From: Shewanella benthica KT99 | Lineage (GTDB): Bacteria > Pseudomonadota > Gammaproteobacteria > Enterobacterales > Shewanellaceae | Length of the DNA stretch: 64,000 nt | Assembly: GCF_000172075.1 (NCBI RefSeq) | Contig: NZ_ABIC01000008.1 | Span: forward strand, 82,306 to 146,305 | Reading direction: 5' to 3' | In this document: positions 28,006 through 36,723 of the stretch, piece after piece | Layout of the letters: each line of letters starts with the position of its first letter | How positions within the stretch are numbered: the first letter of the stretch is position 1 | The notes under the pieces: generated by a model | The model's database searches: none | What the model was told of the DNA's origin: nothing | The model's input: the letters and a program-made list of their open reading frames with translations, nothing else | Translations under genes and position numbers: made by a program

Positions 28006-29403
28006 CTATTTGATTGTTATGACTGATTTTTCATCAGATTCAAACAGATTTTCAGCTTCACTCTCTGCAATCTGCTCTCGCAACGCCTCGCGTTTCTCTG
28101 CCGTACACTGGATTTCATCGGAGCGACTGACCCTAAGCACCAGGTTAAGCAGCAAGGCCACTAATGAGCCGGCTGTGATACCTGAGCTGAAGATCACCCT
28201 AACTGAGTCGGGAAAACTGTGGAGGATCTCGGGGCGGAAGGTTACCGCCATACCAACGGCTACACCCACGGCTATGATCATCATGTTGCGCTTAGTGAAG
28301 TTGATGCGAGCTAAGATACCGATACCCGCTGAGATGATCATGGCGAACATCACCAGGCCAGCACCGCCGAGCACAGGAGAAGGTATGGTGACAACCAGAG
28401 CACCAATTTTGGGGAATAGTCCGGCGAACACCATGATGAGGCCGGTTAATGCCACCACATGTCGGCTGGCGACCCCAGTTATCGAGACGATGCCGACATT
28501 TTGACTAAAAGATGAGAATGGCGTAGTCCCTAAGGTCGATGCCAAGGCGCTGCCCAGACCATCACATAAGATGCCCCTGGAAAGCTTATCACCGGTTAAC
28601 TTAGTATGGGTCGCATCACTCAGGGCTAAGAAGTCGCCGGTGGACTCCATGATAGTCACTAGGTAGGCGATAGACATGCCTATGATGCCGCTGATGGTAA
28701 AGCTGAGACCGAAGGGAAGTAGACTGGGTAAGGCAAATACCGGCGCGCTACCCACAGGAGAGAAGTCGACAATACCTAACATGATAGCGACCATATAACC
28801 GACAAACATACCGATAACGATGGCGGCTGCAGATACTATGCCCTTGCCTAGCTGTGATAAGCCTATGACCACCACCAACACCAGCAAGCCGAGCAGCAGG
28901 TTATTATAAGATCCATAGCCCTCTTGGCCGACAAAACCACCGGCGAACCAATCAACGGCCACGGGTAAAATCGTTAAGCCAATAAGTAAGACGACTGTGC
29001 CGGAGACGACGGGAGGAAATAACTTTCTGATCTGTGGCATAAACCGACTGCCAATAATCATCACTAGGGAGCCTATTAACGCGGAACCAAAAATCGCCGA
29101 GGCCCCGGATTCCAGGCCTATGGAGATAGAAATGGCAACAAAGGTAAAACTGGTGCCCATCACCACGGGTAAACGTATTCCAACCGGGCCGGCACCTTTA
29201 CACTGCACAATGGTCACCAGGCCCGAGACCATTAGTGCGGCATTAACCAGAATAACCATCTCTTCTGTGCTCATACCGATGGCGGAACCAACCACTAGAG
29301 GGACAGCAACAATCGCCCCCATAGCGGCTAACATATGCTGCAGTGCCAACACAAGACTGACACCCATAGGCGGTTTATCTTCAATATTATATAACAGTTT
29401 CAT
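28006..29403 (-). CDS. NCS2 family xanthine/urate permease
   Basis: 465 residues, about 14 membrane segments. The QH motif of TM1 (LALQHMLAAMGAIVAVPL), QCKGAGPVGIRLPVVMGTSF, ESTGDFLALSDATH in TM8 and TTPFSSFSQNVGIVSITGVASR in TM10 place it among nucleobase:cation symporters. The GIRLPVVMG and SFSQNVG segments look closer to urate/xanthine members (UacT, PucJ/PucK) than to XanQ, although XanQ (ygfO) holds this position in E. coli. The long hydrophilic tail (RSDEIQCTAEKREALREQIAESEAE) is cytoplasmic. Urate, xanthine or both are plausible cargo. Confidence 0.85.
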   Translation of the reverse strand: MKLLYNIEDKPPMGVSLVLALQHMLAAMGAIVAVPLVVGSAIGMSTEEMVILVNAALMVSGLVTIVQCKGAGPVGIRLPVVMGTSFTFVAISISIGLESGASAIFGSALIGSLVMIIGSRFMPQIRKLFPPVVSGTVVLLIGLTILPVAVDWFAGGFVGQEGYGSYNNLLLGLLVLVVVIGLSQLGKGIVSAAAIVIGMFVGYMVAIMLGIVDFSPVGSAPVFALPSLLPFGLSFTISGIIGMSIAYLVTIMESTGDFLALSDATHTKLTGDKLSRGILCDGLGSALASTLGTTPFSSFSQNVGIVSITGVASRHVVALTGLIMVFAGLFPKIGALVVTIPSPVLGGAGLVMFAMIISAGIGILARINFTKRNMMIIAVGVAVGMAVTFRPEILHSFPDSVRVIFSSGITAGSLVALLLNLVLRVSRSDEIQCTAEKREALREQIAESEAENLFESDEKSVITIK

Positions 29404-29563
29404 CTCGAATCCTTATCTAAACTTGGTGGCAAATAATGCGCTAAGACATCATCAAACTTGGTAGATTTTTAAGTAAACTTCAGATCAAACAGGAACAATT
29501 AACAGGTAAAATCGACAACGAACGCGACAAACGTCGCGCGCGCCCTTAGCTCTCCTTAAGTAT

Positions 29564-32434
29564 TTATAACTTTTTCAATCCTTCGAGGACCTTTTCGGCA
29601 GTGAAATGCCAGTCACGGATCCATACGCCACAGGCATCATGAATCGCCGATGCAATTGCGGGCGCGGCGCCGTTGACGCCGATTTCAGAGATAGATTTAG
29701 CCCCATAAGGACCAACCTTGTCGTCACTCGGGACCAGTACAGCCTTAAATTCCTTAGGAATATCGCCAATCATAGGCGCACCATAGCTCTTAAGGTCACG
29801 GGTTAGCGGGATGCCATTTTCGTCATAGATAAGCTCTTCAGTTAAGCTGTGACCGATAGCGCGCATGCTGGCACCATAGATCTGACCTAATGCCAAGTCA
29901 GGGTTGATTGGAGTACCACAATCTAGCAGAGCATGGAACTTCTCCAGCTTGATCTCACCGGTACGGATATTGACCGCCACTTCGGTGAAGTTTGCGCCAT
30001 AAGGGAAGGCGTACTCAGAAGTGGTGAAACAACCATTGGTAAGCAGTTGCCCCCAACCTGTGCCGCTCTCGGCGCGATGGGCAATATCGTCGTAACTGAC
30101 TTCACCTTGCTTACCTTTCACCACGCCAGGAGCCGCAAGAACCACATCTTCGACGGCCTCCTCCAGCATCTCGGCGCCACAGGTTAAGATCTTAGTGCGC
30201 ATGGCTTCGGCAGCAATTTTGGCGGCATTGCCGGAAAAACAGGTACCCGAAGAGGCGTAAGCGCCCTTATCGAATGGGGCATGATCGGTATCACCTGAGT
30301 GTATAGTGATCTCATCGATGGGACAGCGCAGCACCTCGGCGGTGAGTTTGGCTACCACAGTGTCGAGTCCGGTACCGATATCGGCTCCACCGGAGTGAAC
30401 GATGAAGGTGCCATCGGATGCCATCTTAATCGAGCAGTTAGCCTGATCGATATCTGGAATGCCCGACTTCTGCTGAATAATCGCCACTCCGCGACCAATG
30501 CGCCAGTCGCCATCCGCTTTCTTTTCACCATCCCAGTTAATCAGCTCACGTCCCTGCTTAAGGATTGGCTCTAGGGCACAACTCATGGCTCTTGGCGCCG
30601 TTGCCGGCATCTTACCTTCGCCGATAGCGCCCAAGATCTTAAGTTCCTGACCTTCACGAACTCGATTGATCTCAACCATCTCCAGATGATCGATACCCAG
30701 AACTTCGGCCATCTCAGCCATCGCCATGGTCAAGGCAAAGTTACCCTTAGGTGCACCGTAACCTTGATAGGCGCCGGTGGGGCAGATATTGGAGTAGTAA
30801 GTCGTCACACGAAAATCGACATTGTCACAGGGGTATAGAGGCAATGACAAGGCGGGGCCATTACAAGGCACCGTCAGGGCGTGGTTACCGTAAGGACCCG
30901 TATTAGCAAGAAAATCCATGTCAATCGCGGTTAAAGTACCATCTTTTTTGGCACCTAATTTCACATGCACCTTAGCCACGTGACGGCTAGAGTTAGCGAT
31001 AAACTCCTCTTCACGTGTGTAGTGAAAATACACGCCTCTGCCGGTGACCCAAGTAGCCCAACCACAGACATCTTGCAGCAAGATATCTTGCTTAGAACCG
31101 AAACCTCCGCCGACACGCTCCTTGACGATATGCACCTTGTTCTGCTTAATACCGATAATTTTAGCCACCTGACGACGCACATGCCAAGGCACCTGAGTCG
31201 AGTCGTGCATCACCAGACGATCGCCATCCATATAGCTATAACAAATATGGGTTTCCGTCGGTAGTTGCTGTACCTGTTTAGACTCATAAGTACGCTCTAT
31301 GATGTGATCGGCTTCGCTAAACCCTTTGGCAAGATCGCCAATATGACCACGGATGCTGGCCGCAATATTTTTCCGCGGGAAACAGCCAATGGGGAAATTA
31401 ATGATCACCTTACCGTCTCTGATATCGGCATTTTTATTTTGTTCATCCAAATCATCAGGTGCGCCAACAATATACTCGATGGGACCATTGTGGATAATGG
31501 GCGCATCGGCGGCGCGGGCGTCATCTATGCTGATAACAGGCTTGAGGACGTCATATTTAACCTCAATCAGCTCGAGCGCTTGCTCGGCTATCTCGACGGA
31601 TTCGGCCACCACGGCGGCGACTCTATCACCCACATGACGCAGCTTCTCACAGAACATGCGTCTATCTAATGGCGAAGGCTCGGGGGCAGTCTGACCACCT
31701 GGAGTGTAAGCAATATCCGGACAATTTCTATAGGTGATGACAGTCACCACCCCCTCCAAAGCTTCGGCTTTGGTGACATCTAAGTGAGTGATCCAAGCGT
31801 GGGGATGCGGACTGCGGAGCATCTTTATCACGCAGGCATCTTTAGGGATCCTATCTTCTACATAACAAGGTTTCGCCTGCACCATTTTAGCCGAGTCTAA
31901 CTTAGGCGTGTTCTTACCGATAAAGGTGAGATCGTCTCTGAATTCTGGCGCGTACTGCTTATCATGCTCTGGGTTTATCAGGCGATTTACCGCTAGTTCA
32001 ATAACTTCATAGTATTGCTGGTAACCCGTATCACGGTTGAAGATACCTGTTAGCGCATCATCAATCTCGTCACGATTTGGATTAGGGTTGTGCTTAAGAA
32101 GTTCAGTTATGATCAACGCCATGGCTGGATCGTTGTAACCAGACTGCACCACACCCACATCTACCATGGCTTGTTGAACATGGTTCAGCTGATTCCACTT
32201 ACCTAATGATTCTGCCGTATAAATCTCGCAGCCCTCAAGCTGAGCCGCGATCAACAAGGAAGCGTTCAGTAGGCGACCATCGACTAATATCACGTCGGAA
32301 CCAGCAAAACCAAAACCATCATCACTGTTTCGTACCGAGTGAAAACCTGCCTTGTGCAATAAGGTTTGGACATTATCACCAAGACGACAAACAAGCTCTT
32401 GATGGCGATCATTGATTGTTAGGTTAATGCTCAT
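29564..32434 (-). CDS. xdhD: XdhD, molybdenum hydroxylase with a cysteine-less ferredoxin-like N-terminus
   Basis: GGAGG is seven bases before the ATG at 32434 (MSINLTIN), preferred over an ATG directly adjacent at 32437 or the longer frame; 956 residues, the length of E. coli XdhD, which it follows closely throughout. Residues 1-150 have the shape of the [2Fe-2S] domain of xanthine dehydrogenase, but the cluster cysteines are replaced (NSDDGFGFAGSD at 36-47; VQSGYNDPA at 97-105). Residues about 170-956 are the molybdopterin domains: RVGGGFGSKQDI, GAYQGYGAPKGNFA, GGADIGTGLDTVVAKL, and GPYGAKSISEIGVNGAAPAI with the catalytic glutamate. It probably oxidises or reduces a hydroxypurine, with YgfM, encoded upstream, as flavin subunit. 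Confidence 0.93.
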   Translation of the reverse strand: MSINLTINDRHQELVCRLGDNVQTLLHKAGFHSVRNSDDGFGFAGSDVILVDGRLLNASLLIAAQLEGCEIYTAESLGKWNQLNHVQQAMVDVGVVQSGYNDPAMALIITELLKHNPNPNRDEIDDALTGIFNRDTGYQQYYEVIELAVNRLINPEHDKQYAPEFRDDLTFIGKNTPKLDSAKMVQAKPCYVEDRIPKDACVIKMLRSPHPHAWITHLDVTKAEALEGVVTVITYRNCPDIAYTPGGQTAPEPSPLDRRMFCEKLRHVGDRVAAVVAESVEIAEQALELIEVKYDVLKPVISIDDARAADAPIIHNGPIEYIVGAPDDLDEQNKNADIRDGKVIINFPIGCFPRKNIAASIRGHIGDLAKGFSEADHIIERTYESKQVQQLPTETHICYSYMDGDRLVMHDSTQVPWHVRRQVAKIIGIKQNKVHIVKERVGGGFGSKQDILLQDVCGWATWVTGRGVYFHYTREEEFIANSSRHVAKVHVKLGAKKDGTLTAIDMDFLANTGPYGNHALTVPCNGPALSLPLYPCDNVDFRVTTYYSNICPTGAYQGYGAPKGNFALTMAMAEMAEVLGIDHLEMVEINRVREGQELKILGAIGEGKMPATAPRAMSCALEPILKQGRELINWDGEKKADGDWRIGRGVAIIQQKSGIPDIDQANCSIKMASDGTFIVHSGGADIGTGLDTVVAKLTAEVLRCPIDEITIHSGDTDHAPFDKGAYASSGTCFSGNAAKIAAEAMRTKILTCGAEMLEEAVEDVVLAAPGVVKGKQGEVSYDDIAHRAESGTGWGQLLTNGCFTTSEYAFPYGANFTEVAVNIRTGEIKLEKFHALLDCGTPINPDLALGQIYGASMRAIGHSLTEELIYDENGIPLTRDLKSYGAPMIGDIPKEFKAVLVPSDDKVGPYGAKSISEIGVNGAAPAIASAIHDACGVWIRDWHFTAEKVLEGLKKL

Positions 32435-32436
32435 CA

Positions 32437-33231
32437 TTAAGCCTCCTTTACTAGGCGTTGGCATTCGGCAAACAAATCCGTCACTAAAATGCCTGAAATA
32501 TATTGCTTATAATCGACGCTGCCGCGAATATCGGCCTCAGGGAATACTGAGTTTGCCACCGCTTTTTCCAATTGCTCTTCGGTTAATTTTTGTGCCTCGA
32601 TATCTCTCAATCGAACAGGAATACTGTAGCCAGCTCTGCGTGGTGAGACACCATCGATGGCGATCACACTTTCACCAGCCTGGTCTAAAGATACGGCCAC
32701 ATTGATAATAGAAAGGCCCGCCGCAGAGCGAGTCAAGTTGTAGGCCAGACAAACCAGATTGACATCTGGGATCACCACCTGAAGGATCAAGCCACGGCTG
32801 GCACTTTCCAGGTAATCTTCAATACCCATCTCTCCGACTTCGGCCGTCACTATGCGCGTCTTAAGGGCGATCAAGACGGGCAACAATAAGGCTTCTTCTT
32901 GAAAGGCGGCGATCTCTCCGCCAATAGTGGCTTGATTACGTAGGTGTTTTGAATAAATGAATTTTGCTGCCTGCTTTAATCCATAGGGAGTCAACTCATT
33001 GTCCAGCACAGACTGAACCCGACACATGGCATCGATATACAGGGAGTTGCCGCGCAACTCAATGGATTCCAGGGCTAAGTTATACAGAGAAATCGCAACG
33101 GTTTTTTTCGTAAGACTGGGTCTGGCATTGAGTTTTGAGCCACCAGCAAACCAGGTTGCGTTGGATCCATGCTCCTTCATTAAATTCAGAGCTTGATCCG
33201 TGTTGCTCGGCTTAAAAAAGTGTTCAATCAT
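32437..33231 (-). CDS. ygfM: FAD-binding subunit of molybdenum hydroxylase
   Basis: 264 residues, close to E. coli YgfM. It begins MIEHFFKPSNTDQALNLM and has WFAGGSKLNARP (the FAD pyrophosphate loop, where xanthine dehydrogenases have AGGTDL), KHLRNQATIGGEIA and ADIRGSVDYKQYISGILVTDL. It should accept electrons from XdhD. Its stop TAA overlaps the first ATG of xdhD (TAATG), so the two are translated together. The promoter region upstream has a sigma-54 type element and an FNR-like box. No separate [2Fe-2S] subunit gene lies in this pair, which is odd given the cysteine-less domain of XdhD. Confidence 0.92.
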   Translation of the reverse strand: MIEHFFKPSNTDQALNLMKEHGSNATWFAGGSKLNARPSLTKKTVAISLYNLALESIELRGNSLYIDAMCRVQSVLDNELTPYGLKQAAKFIYSKHLRNQATIGGEIAAFQEEALLLPVLIALKTRIVTAEVGEMGIEDYLESASRGLILQVVIPDVNLVCLAYNLTRSAAGLSIINVAVSLDQAGESVIAIDGVSPRRAGYSIPVRLRDIEAQKLTEEQLEKAVANSVFPEADIRGSVDYKQYISGILVTDLFAECQRLVKEA

Positions 33232-33312
33232 AGTACTTCCCTTCTCAAATGAGCTTATTTATCAACCATAGCAACATGGTTTTAAAATAAGTGATGCAAT
33301 TGAGTTAACTAG

Positions 33313-33330
33313 TCGCAACATTTGCGCCAG
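33313..33330 (-). promoter_or_regulatory. Sigma-54 promoter element upstream of ygfM-xdhD
   Basis: CTGGCGCAAATGTTGCG on the minus strand: GG at 33327-33326 and GC at 33315-33314, with the exact -24/-12 spacing. The core TGGC and TTGC match the sigma-54 consensus; the fifth base is G instead of A. It lies 83 bases before the ygfM start. YgeV is the obvious activator. Confidence 0.65.
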
Positions 33331-33362
33331 AATCATGATTGAATGGGTTATTGTTTTTTTTT

Positions 33363-33376
33363 GTGATTTGCATCAA
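33363..33376 (-). promoter_or_regulatory. FNR-like box TTGATGCAAATCAC
   Basis: Nine of ten specified positions of TTGAT-N4-ATCAA match. It ends exactly 36 bases before the GG of the -24 element, the same distance as the box upstream of ygfK. FNR (EtrA in Shewanella) is the likely binder; a CRP-like protein or YgeV itself are alternatives. Confidence 0.5.
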
Positions 33377-33536
33377 GTTTATGCCGTCGTCGATGCGACT
33401 CTTGACGGTTTACGGCAGCATAGCGACTCAGATCTAAATATCTGTAGCAGAAGTTGGCCTGATAAAGCACGAAATAGCGGGGGGGAATGGGACTTAAGTG
33501 AACGATTAATATCAAGGGCTATCAAAACAATAATAA

Positions 33537-33563
33537 GGGCTATCACTTTGATAGTGATAGCCC
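33537..33563. repeat. Perfect 11-pair hairpin
   Basis: GGGCTATCACT-TTGAT-AGTGATAGCCC in the 650-base gap between pyrI and ygfM. A shorter direct copy, GGGCTATCA, lies 20 bases to the left (33516-33524). It might be a terminator or an operator. Apart from this hairpin, the promoter elements and the MITE, the gap holds no gene that I can support. Confidence 0.5.
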
Positions 33564-33620
33564 AAGCTGGATAAGTTTGGCCACAGGTAAATTATGTCAC
33601 CTCAGCAAAGCTCTGGTGTG

Positions 33621-33888
33621 ATACCAATTCCATTAAATTTATGATCAATTCAGAGCTTTCTCAGGGCTTTAAATTCAAGGCGCATTGTTGAAAAAATGGT
33701 TATTCCCTTTTGAGGCAATGCAACGCAGAAGTGGAAGTCCTGAGAAGCTCACCTAGTGCGGGTTTAAAAGCACTTTATGCTGCGTAAGTGGCTCTCGATA
33801 TAGAATAACTATTAGCTTCAATCCCCTTACTTGCCTACAGCGTTTTTAACTCCCGCTGAATGATCACTTATCTTAATGGAACTGGTAT
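33621..33888. mobile_element. MITE-like element, 268 bp
   Basis: The ends are ATACCAATTCCATTAA (33621) and TTAATGGAACTGGTAT (33873-33888), inverted repeats with 15 of 16 matches. No transposase is encoded. Such short elements with ATACCARTTCCATTAA ends occur in many copies in marine gammaproteobacteria, as far as I recall. No clear target-site duplication is seen. The right end lies two bases from the pyrI stop codon, so the element may supply the 3' end of the pyrBI mRNA. Confidence 0.7.
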
Positions 33889-33890
33889 GA

Positions 33891-34349
33891 CTAATGAAAC
33901 TCGCGGAACACTCCGGAAATAAATGATTTCTCACAGTAATGGCACTTAAGCTTAACTCCGACCCTCTCCTGCTTGATATTGAAAAGGCTGTCTACTGGCT
34001 CATTATGGCTGATACAGTTGCTGTTAGGACAGGTCAACACCCCAGAGATACTCTCGGGAATAGCCACTTTAAACTTGTCTACCACTTCAAAGTTTTCGAT
34101 CACATTGATGGTCGCCTTAGGCGCGAACAGGGCTAACTGGTTGGCCTGATTTTGATCGAATACCGTATGCTCAATCTTGATCAGATCTTTAAAGTCGCCG
34201 CTACTGGTGGGCAAGTTTAAGCCTATAGTGAGTCTCTGTGGCCCCTTGGCAAGTTCAAAAAACCTCAAGATTTTAATCCCTTGCCCGGGTGAGATATGGT
34301 CGATAACAGTACCATTTTCAATGGCTTCGACTTTTAGCTGCTTCTTCAT
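33891..34349 (-). CDS. pyrI: Aspartate carbamoyltransferase regulatory chain
   Basis: 152 residues, as in E. coli PyrI. The N-terminal allosteric domain starts KKQLKVEAIENGTVIDHISPGQGIKIL. The C-terminal zinc site has four cysteines: CPNSNCISHNEPV and CHYCEKSF. It binds CTP and ATP and controls PyrB. The start ATG shares a base with the pyrB stop (TAATG). Nothing in it suggests a role in purine breakdown; it is a housekeeping pyrimidine gene set inside the purine locus. Confidence 0.96.
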   Translation of the reverse strand: MKKQLKVEAIENGTVIDHISPGQGIKILRFFELAKGPQRLTIGLNLPTSSGDFKDLIKIEHTVFDQNQANQLALFAPKATINVIENFEVVDKFKVAIPESISGVLTCPNSNCISHNEPVDSLFNIKQERVGVKLKCHYCEKSFISGVFREFH

Positions 34350-35281
34350 TACTCATCTCCATATTCGTTGGTCAACACTAAAGCCAACAGTGCTTGGCGG
34401 GCATATACGCCATTTTCAGCCTGCTGAAAGTAATAGGCATAAGGTGTGTGGTCTACATCTGTGGTGATTTCATCGACCCTGGGCAATGGATGTAATACCT
34501 TAAAATTGTCTTTCACTCCCTCCAGCATCTTAGCGCTCAAGATAAAACTGGATTTCAAATGCTGATATTCAGTTTCATCGAAACGTTCCTTCTGCACCCG
34601 GGTCATATACAAGATATCTAAGTTATCGATCACGCCGTCTAAGGTGTCATGTAAGGTAAACTTACACCCTTTGGCATTAAGATCATCGATAATGTAATCG
34701 GGCATCGACAGTGCAGAGGGAGAAATGAAGTGGAACTCACAATCAAACAGGGATAATGCCTGGGTCAGAGAATGCACAGTACGACCATATTTAAGATCAC
34801 CCACGAAGGCCACCTGCAGCTTATCTAAAGTGCCTTGGGTCTCATAGATGCTGAACAAATCGAGTAAGGTTTGCGTCGGATGCTGATTCGAGCCATCACC
34901 GCCATTGATCACCGGAACCGAAGAGAACTCACTGGCAAGACGGGCGGCCCCCTCTTGATTATGGCGCATAAAAAACGCGTCGCAATAGGAGGAGATCACT
35001 TTTACCGAATCGGCCAAAGTTTCACCTTTCTTACCCAAAGAAGTATTACCACTATCGGGGAAACCTATGATACTCCCCCCTAGCCTATGTACCGCGGTCT
35101 CGAAAGACAGGCGAGTTCGCGTCGAGGCTTCGAAGAAACAGCTGGCGATAACCCTGTTTTTCAACAGATCAGGATGAGGGGTTTTTTTCAGTGTTTTGGC
35201 GGTAGAGACTATCAGTTCTAATTCAGAACGAGAGAGATCAGATATGGAGATTATATGTTTATTATATAATGGGTTACTCAT
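34349..35281 (-). CDS. pyrB: Aspartate carbamoyltransferase catalytic chain
   Basis: I use the ATG at 35281 ([20 protein letters not shown]), which lines up with the E. coli start; the longer frame adds 16 unconserved residues. 310 residues. The carbamoyl-phosphate loop [20 protein letters not shown] and the aspartate-side [31 protein letters not shown] and [11 protein letters not shown] are complete. It makes N-carbamoyl-aspartate, the first step of pyrimidine synthesis. YgeW, at the far end of the locus, is a relative but a clearly separate protein. Two hairpins lie in the leader region upstream. Confidence 0.97.
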   Translation of the reverse strand: MSNPLYNKHIISISDLSRSELELIVSTAKTLKKTPHPDLLKNRVIASCFFEASTRTRLSFETAVHRLGGSIIGFPDSGNTSLGKKGETLADSVKVISSYCDAFFMRHNQEGAARLASEFSSVPVINGGDGSNQHPTQTLLDLFSIYETQGTLDKLQVAFVGDLKYGRTVHSLTQALSLFDCEFHFISPSALSMPDYIIDDLNAKGCKFTLHDTLDGVIDNLDILYMTRVQKERFDETEYQHLKSSFILSAKMLEGVKDNFKVLHPLPRVDEITTDVDHTPYAYYFQQAENGVYARQALLALVLTNEYGDE

Positions 35282-35334
35282 TATTGCTGTGTCCTTTTCC
35301 GACGATGAAATCGGAGAGGAATTGTACATCTTTT

Positions 35335-35370
35335 AGGTCAATGAGTATAGTGATATACACTCATTGACCT
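35335..35370. terminator. Hairpin between xdhB and pyrB
   Basis: AGGTCAATGAGT and ACTCATTGACCT form a perfect 12-pair stem around a 12-base loop. Read on the minus strand it is 25 bases past the xdhB stop and 53 bases before the pyrB ATG. It could end the xdh operon or act as the pyrBI attenuator; AAAAG follows on the minus strand, while the plus strand has TTTTTT eight bases on, so the case for a classical minus-strand terminator is weak. A smaller stem, TCCGA/TCGGA, lies nearer to pyrB (about 35298-35315). Confidence 0.5.
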
Positions 35371-35395
35371 ATGATGTTTTTTAGTGAGCTTGGTA

Positions 35396-36247
35396 TTAGC
35401 CTATATTTTCCAACCATCGCCGCAAGAGGTTGAGTGCCGCACAGCGGCGATACTCGGCGGTTGAACGATGATCATCGATAGGGGCTATCTTTTGGCTATA
35501 AAAATCGATGATCTTGTCGATGGTTTCCGCTTGTTGCAATATGGCGGCACTCTGGCCAATCAAGCCCTGCTCAAACTCGACATTGCGGACCACAGTTGGC
35601 CCTATGGCACCGAATGTCAGTCGCCAATCTTGGATGATGCCCGATTCTATTCGCACCCCGGCTAATATCGACAACTTAGTCAGCGCATTGGCCTTGCGGG
35701 TCCCGACCTTATGATATAAATAGTCATCAAACATAGGCAGAGTCAGGCTCACACTGGTCACTATCTCATCGGCTAACCTCAATGTCTGACCCGGACCCGA
35801 GATAAACTCCTCTATGGCTAACTCCCTTTTACCACCGGGACTGCTGAGTTCGACACGCGCATCGAGCAAATACAGGGCGGGCAACATGTCGGCCGCGGGC
35901 GATGCATTGCAGATATTGCCTACTAAGGTTGCCCTATTACGCAGGGCCGGCGCCGCGATTCGCTTAGCCGCATCTTTAATCATCGGGGGAACAGACTCAT
36001 GGGCGGTCAACTCATATAATGTCACCCCAGCACCTATCACTAGCCTAGGTTCACGGGTTTGATTATTGAGTTCAATCCCCTTGATCTCGACAATATCATC
36101 GAGAAACACCACAGCATTATCGCTGTCATCATAGTGAGTCATTCCTTGCACCATAAGATCTGTGCCACCAGCAAATAACGTAGCACAGTGTATGGCATTC
36201 AACTCAAGCGCCTTGTCTAACTTAGTCGGACGATAGACGTTTACCAT
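35396..36247 (-). CDS. xdhB: Xanthine dehydrogenase FAD-binding subunit
   Basis: 283 residues, the usual size of the medium subunit. It has TLFAGGTDLMVQG (FAD pyrophosphate loop) near residue 25, and ALRNRATLVGNICNASPAADMLPALYLLDARVEL, the second FAD segment, near residue 100. It passes electrons from the iron-sulfur subunit to NAD or another acceptor. It overlaps the preceding xdhC by seven bases. With xdhC and xdhA it makes a complete three-subunit enzyme, independent of XdhD-YgfM. Confidence 0.92.
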   Translation of the reverse strand: MVNVYRPTKLDKALELNAIHCATLFAGGTDLMVQGMTHYDDSDNAVVFLDDIVEIKGIELNNQTREPRLVIGAGVTLYELTAHESVPPMIKDAAKRIAAPALRNRATLVGNICNASPAADMLPALYLLDARVELSSPGGKRELAIEEFISGPGQTLRLADEIVTSVSLTLPMFDDYLYHKVGTRKANALTKLSILAGVRIESGIIQDWRLTFGAIGPTVVRNVEFEQGLIGQSAAILQQAETIDKIIDFYSQKIAPIDDHRSTAEYRRCAALNLLRRWLENIG

Positions 36248-36723
36248 ATGCCTTCTCCCTTTCTGGCCGCAATTTTAGCCGCTTCGACTATCATGGCGTA
36301 ACCGGTACAGCGACACAGATTGCCGGCTAACGCTTCTCTTATCTGCTGATCCGTTGGCGTAATATTCGCACAGACACGATTGTCCAGCAGATGATATATG
36401 GCTAGCACCATGGCGGGTGAACAGAAGCCACACTGTACCCCCTTTGCCTCTAACAGAGCATCGATAACGCACAGGCCCTTAGGCGTATTCCTTAAGCCTT
36501 CTAAGGTCACCAGCGCCGTTCCTTTCGCTTGAATGGTGGGAATTAAACAGGTATTGACCAGCTGGTTATCCATGATAATCGAGCATGAACCACACTCACC
36601 TTCACCGCAGCCCTGCTTCGGTGAGGTCATCCCTAGTTGTTCTCTTAAGGTATGCAGTAGAGGCTGCAGTGGATCGACATCCACCTTGACTCCCTGACCA
36701 TTAAGCTTAAAACAAATCTTCAT
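36241..36723 (-). CDS. xdhC: Xanthine dehydrogenase [2Fe-2S] subunit
   Basis: The ATG at 36723 overlaps the xdhA stop as ATGA and has AGGAG eight bases upstream; the frame continues upstream inside xdhA but is not the start. 160 residues. All eight cluster cysteines are present: CGEGECGSC and NTC in the plant-type ferredoxin half, and QCGFCSPAM and LCRCTGY in the helical half. This contrasts with the cysteine-less domain of XdhD a few kilobases away. It shuttles electrons from the molybdenum site to XdhB. Confidence 0.94.
   Translation of the reverse strand: MKICFKLNGQGVKVDVDPLQPLLHTLREQLGMTSPKQGCGEGECGSCSIIMDNQLVNTCLIPTIQAKGTALVTLEGLRNTPKGLCVIDALLEAKGVQCGFCSPAMVLAIYHLLDNRVCANITPTDQQIREALAGNLCRCTGYAMIVEAAKIAARKGEGIW

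Noticed and set aside
33335..33574. 79-residue plus-strand frame in the ygfM-pyrI gap
   Set aside because: Covers the FNR-like box and hairpin, no ribosome site and no recognisable domain.
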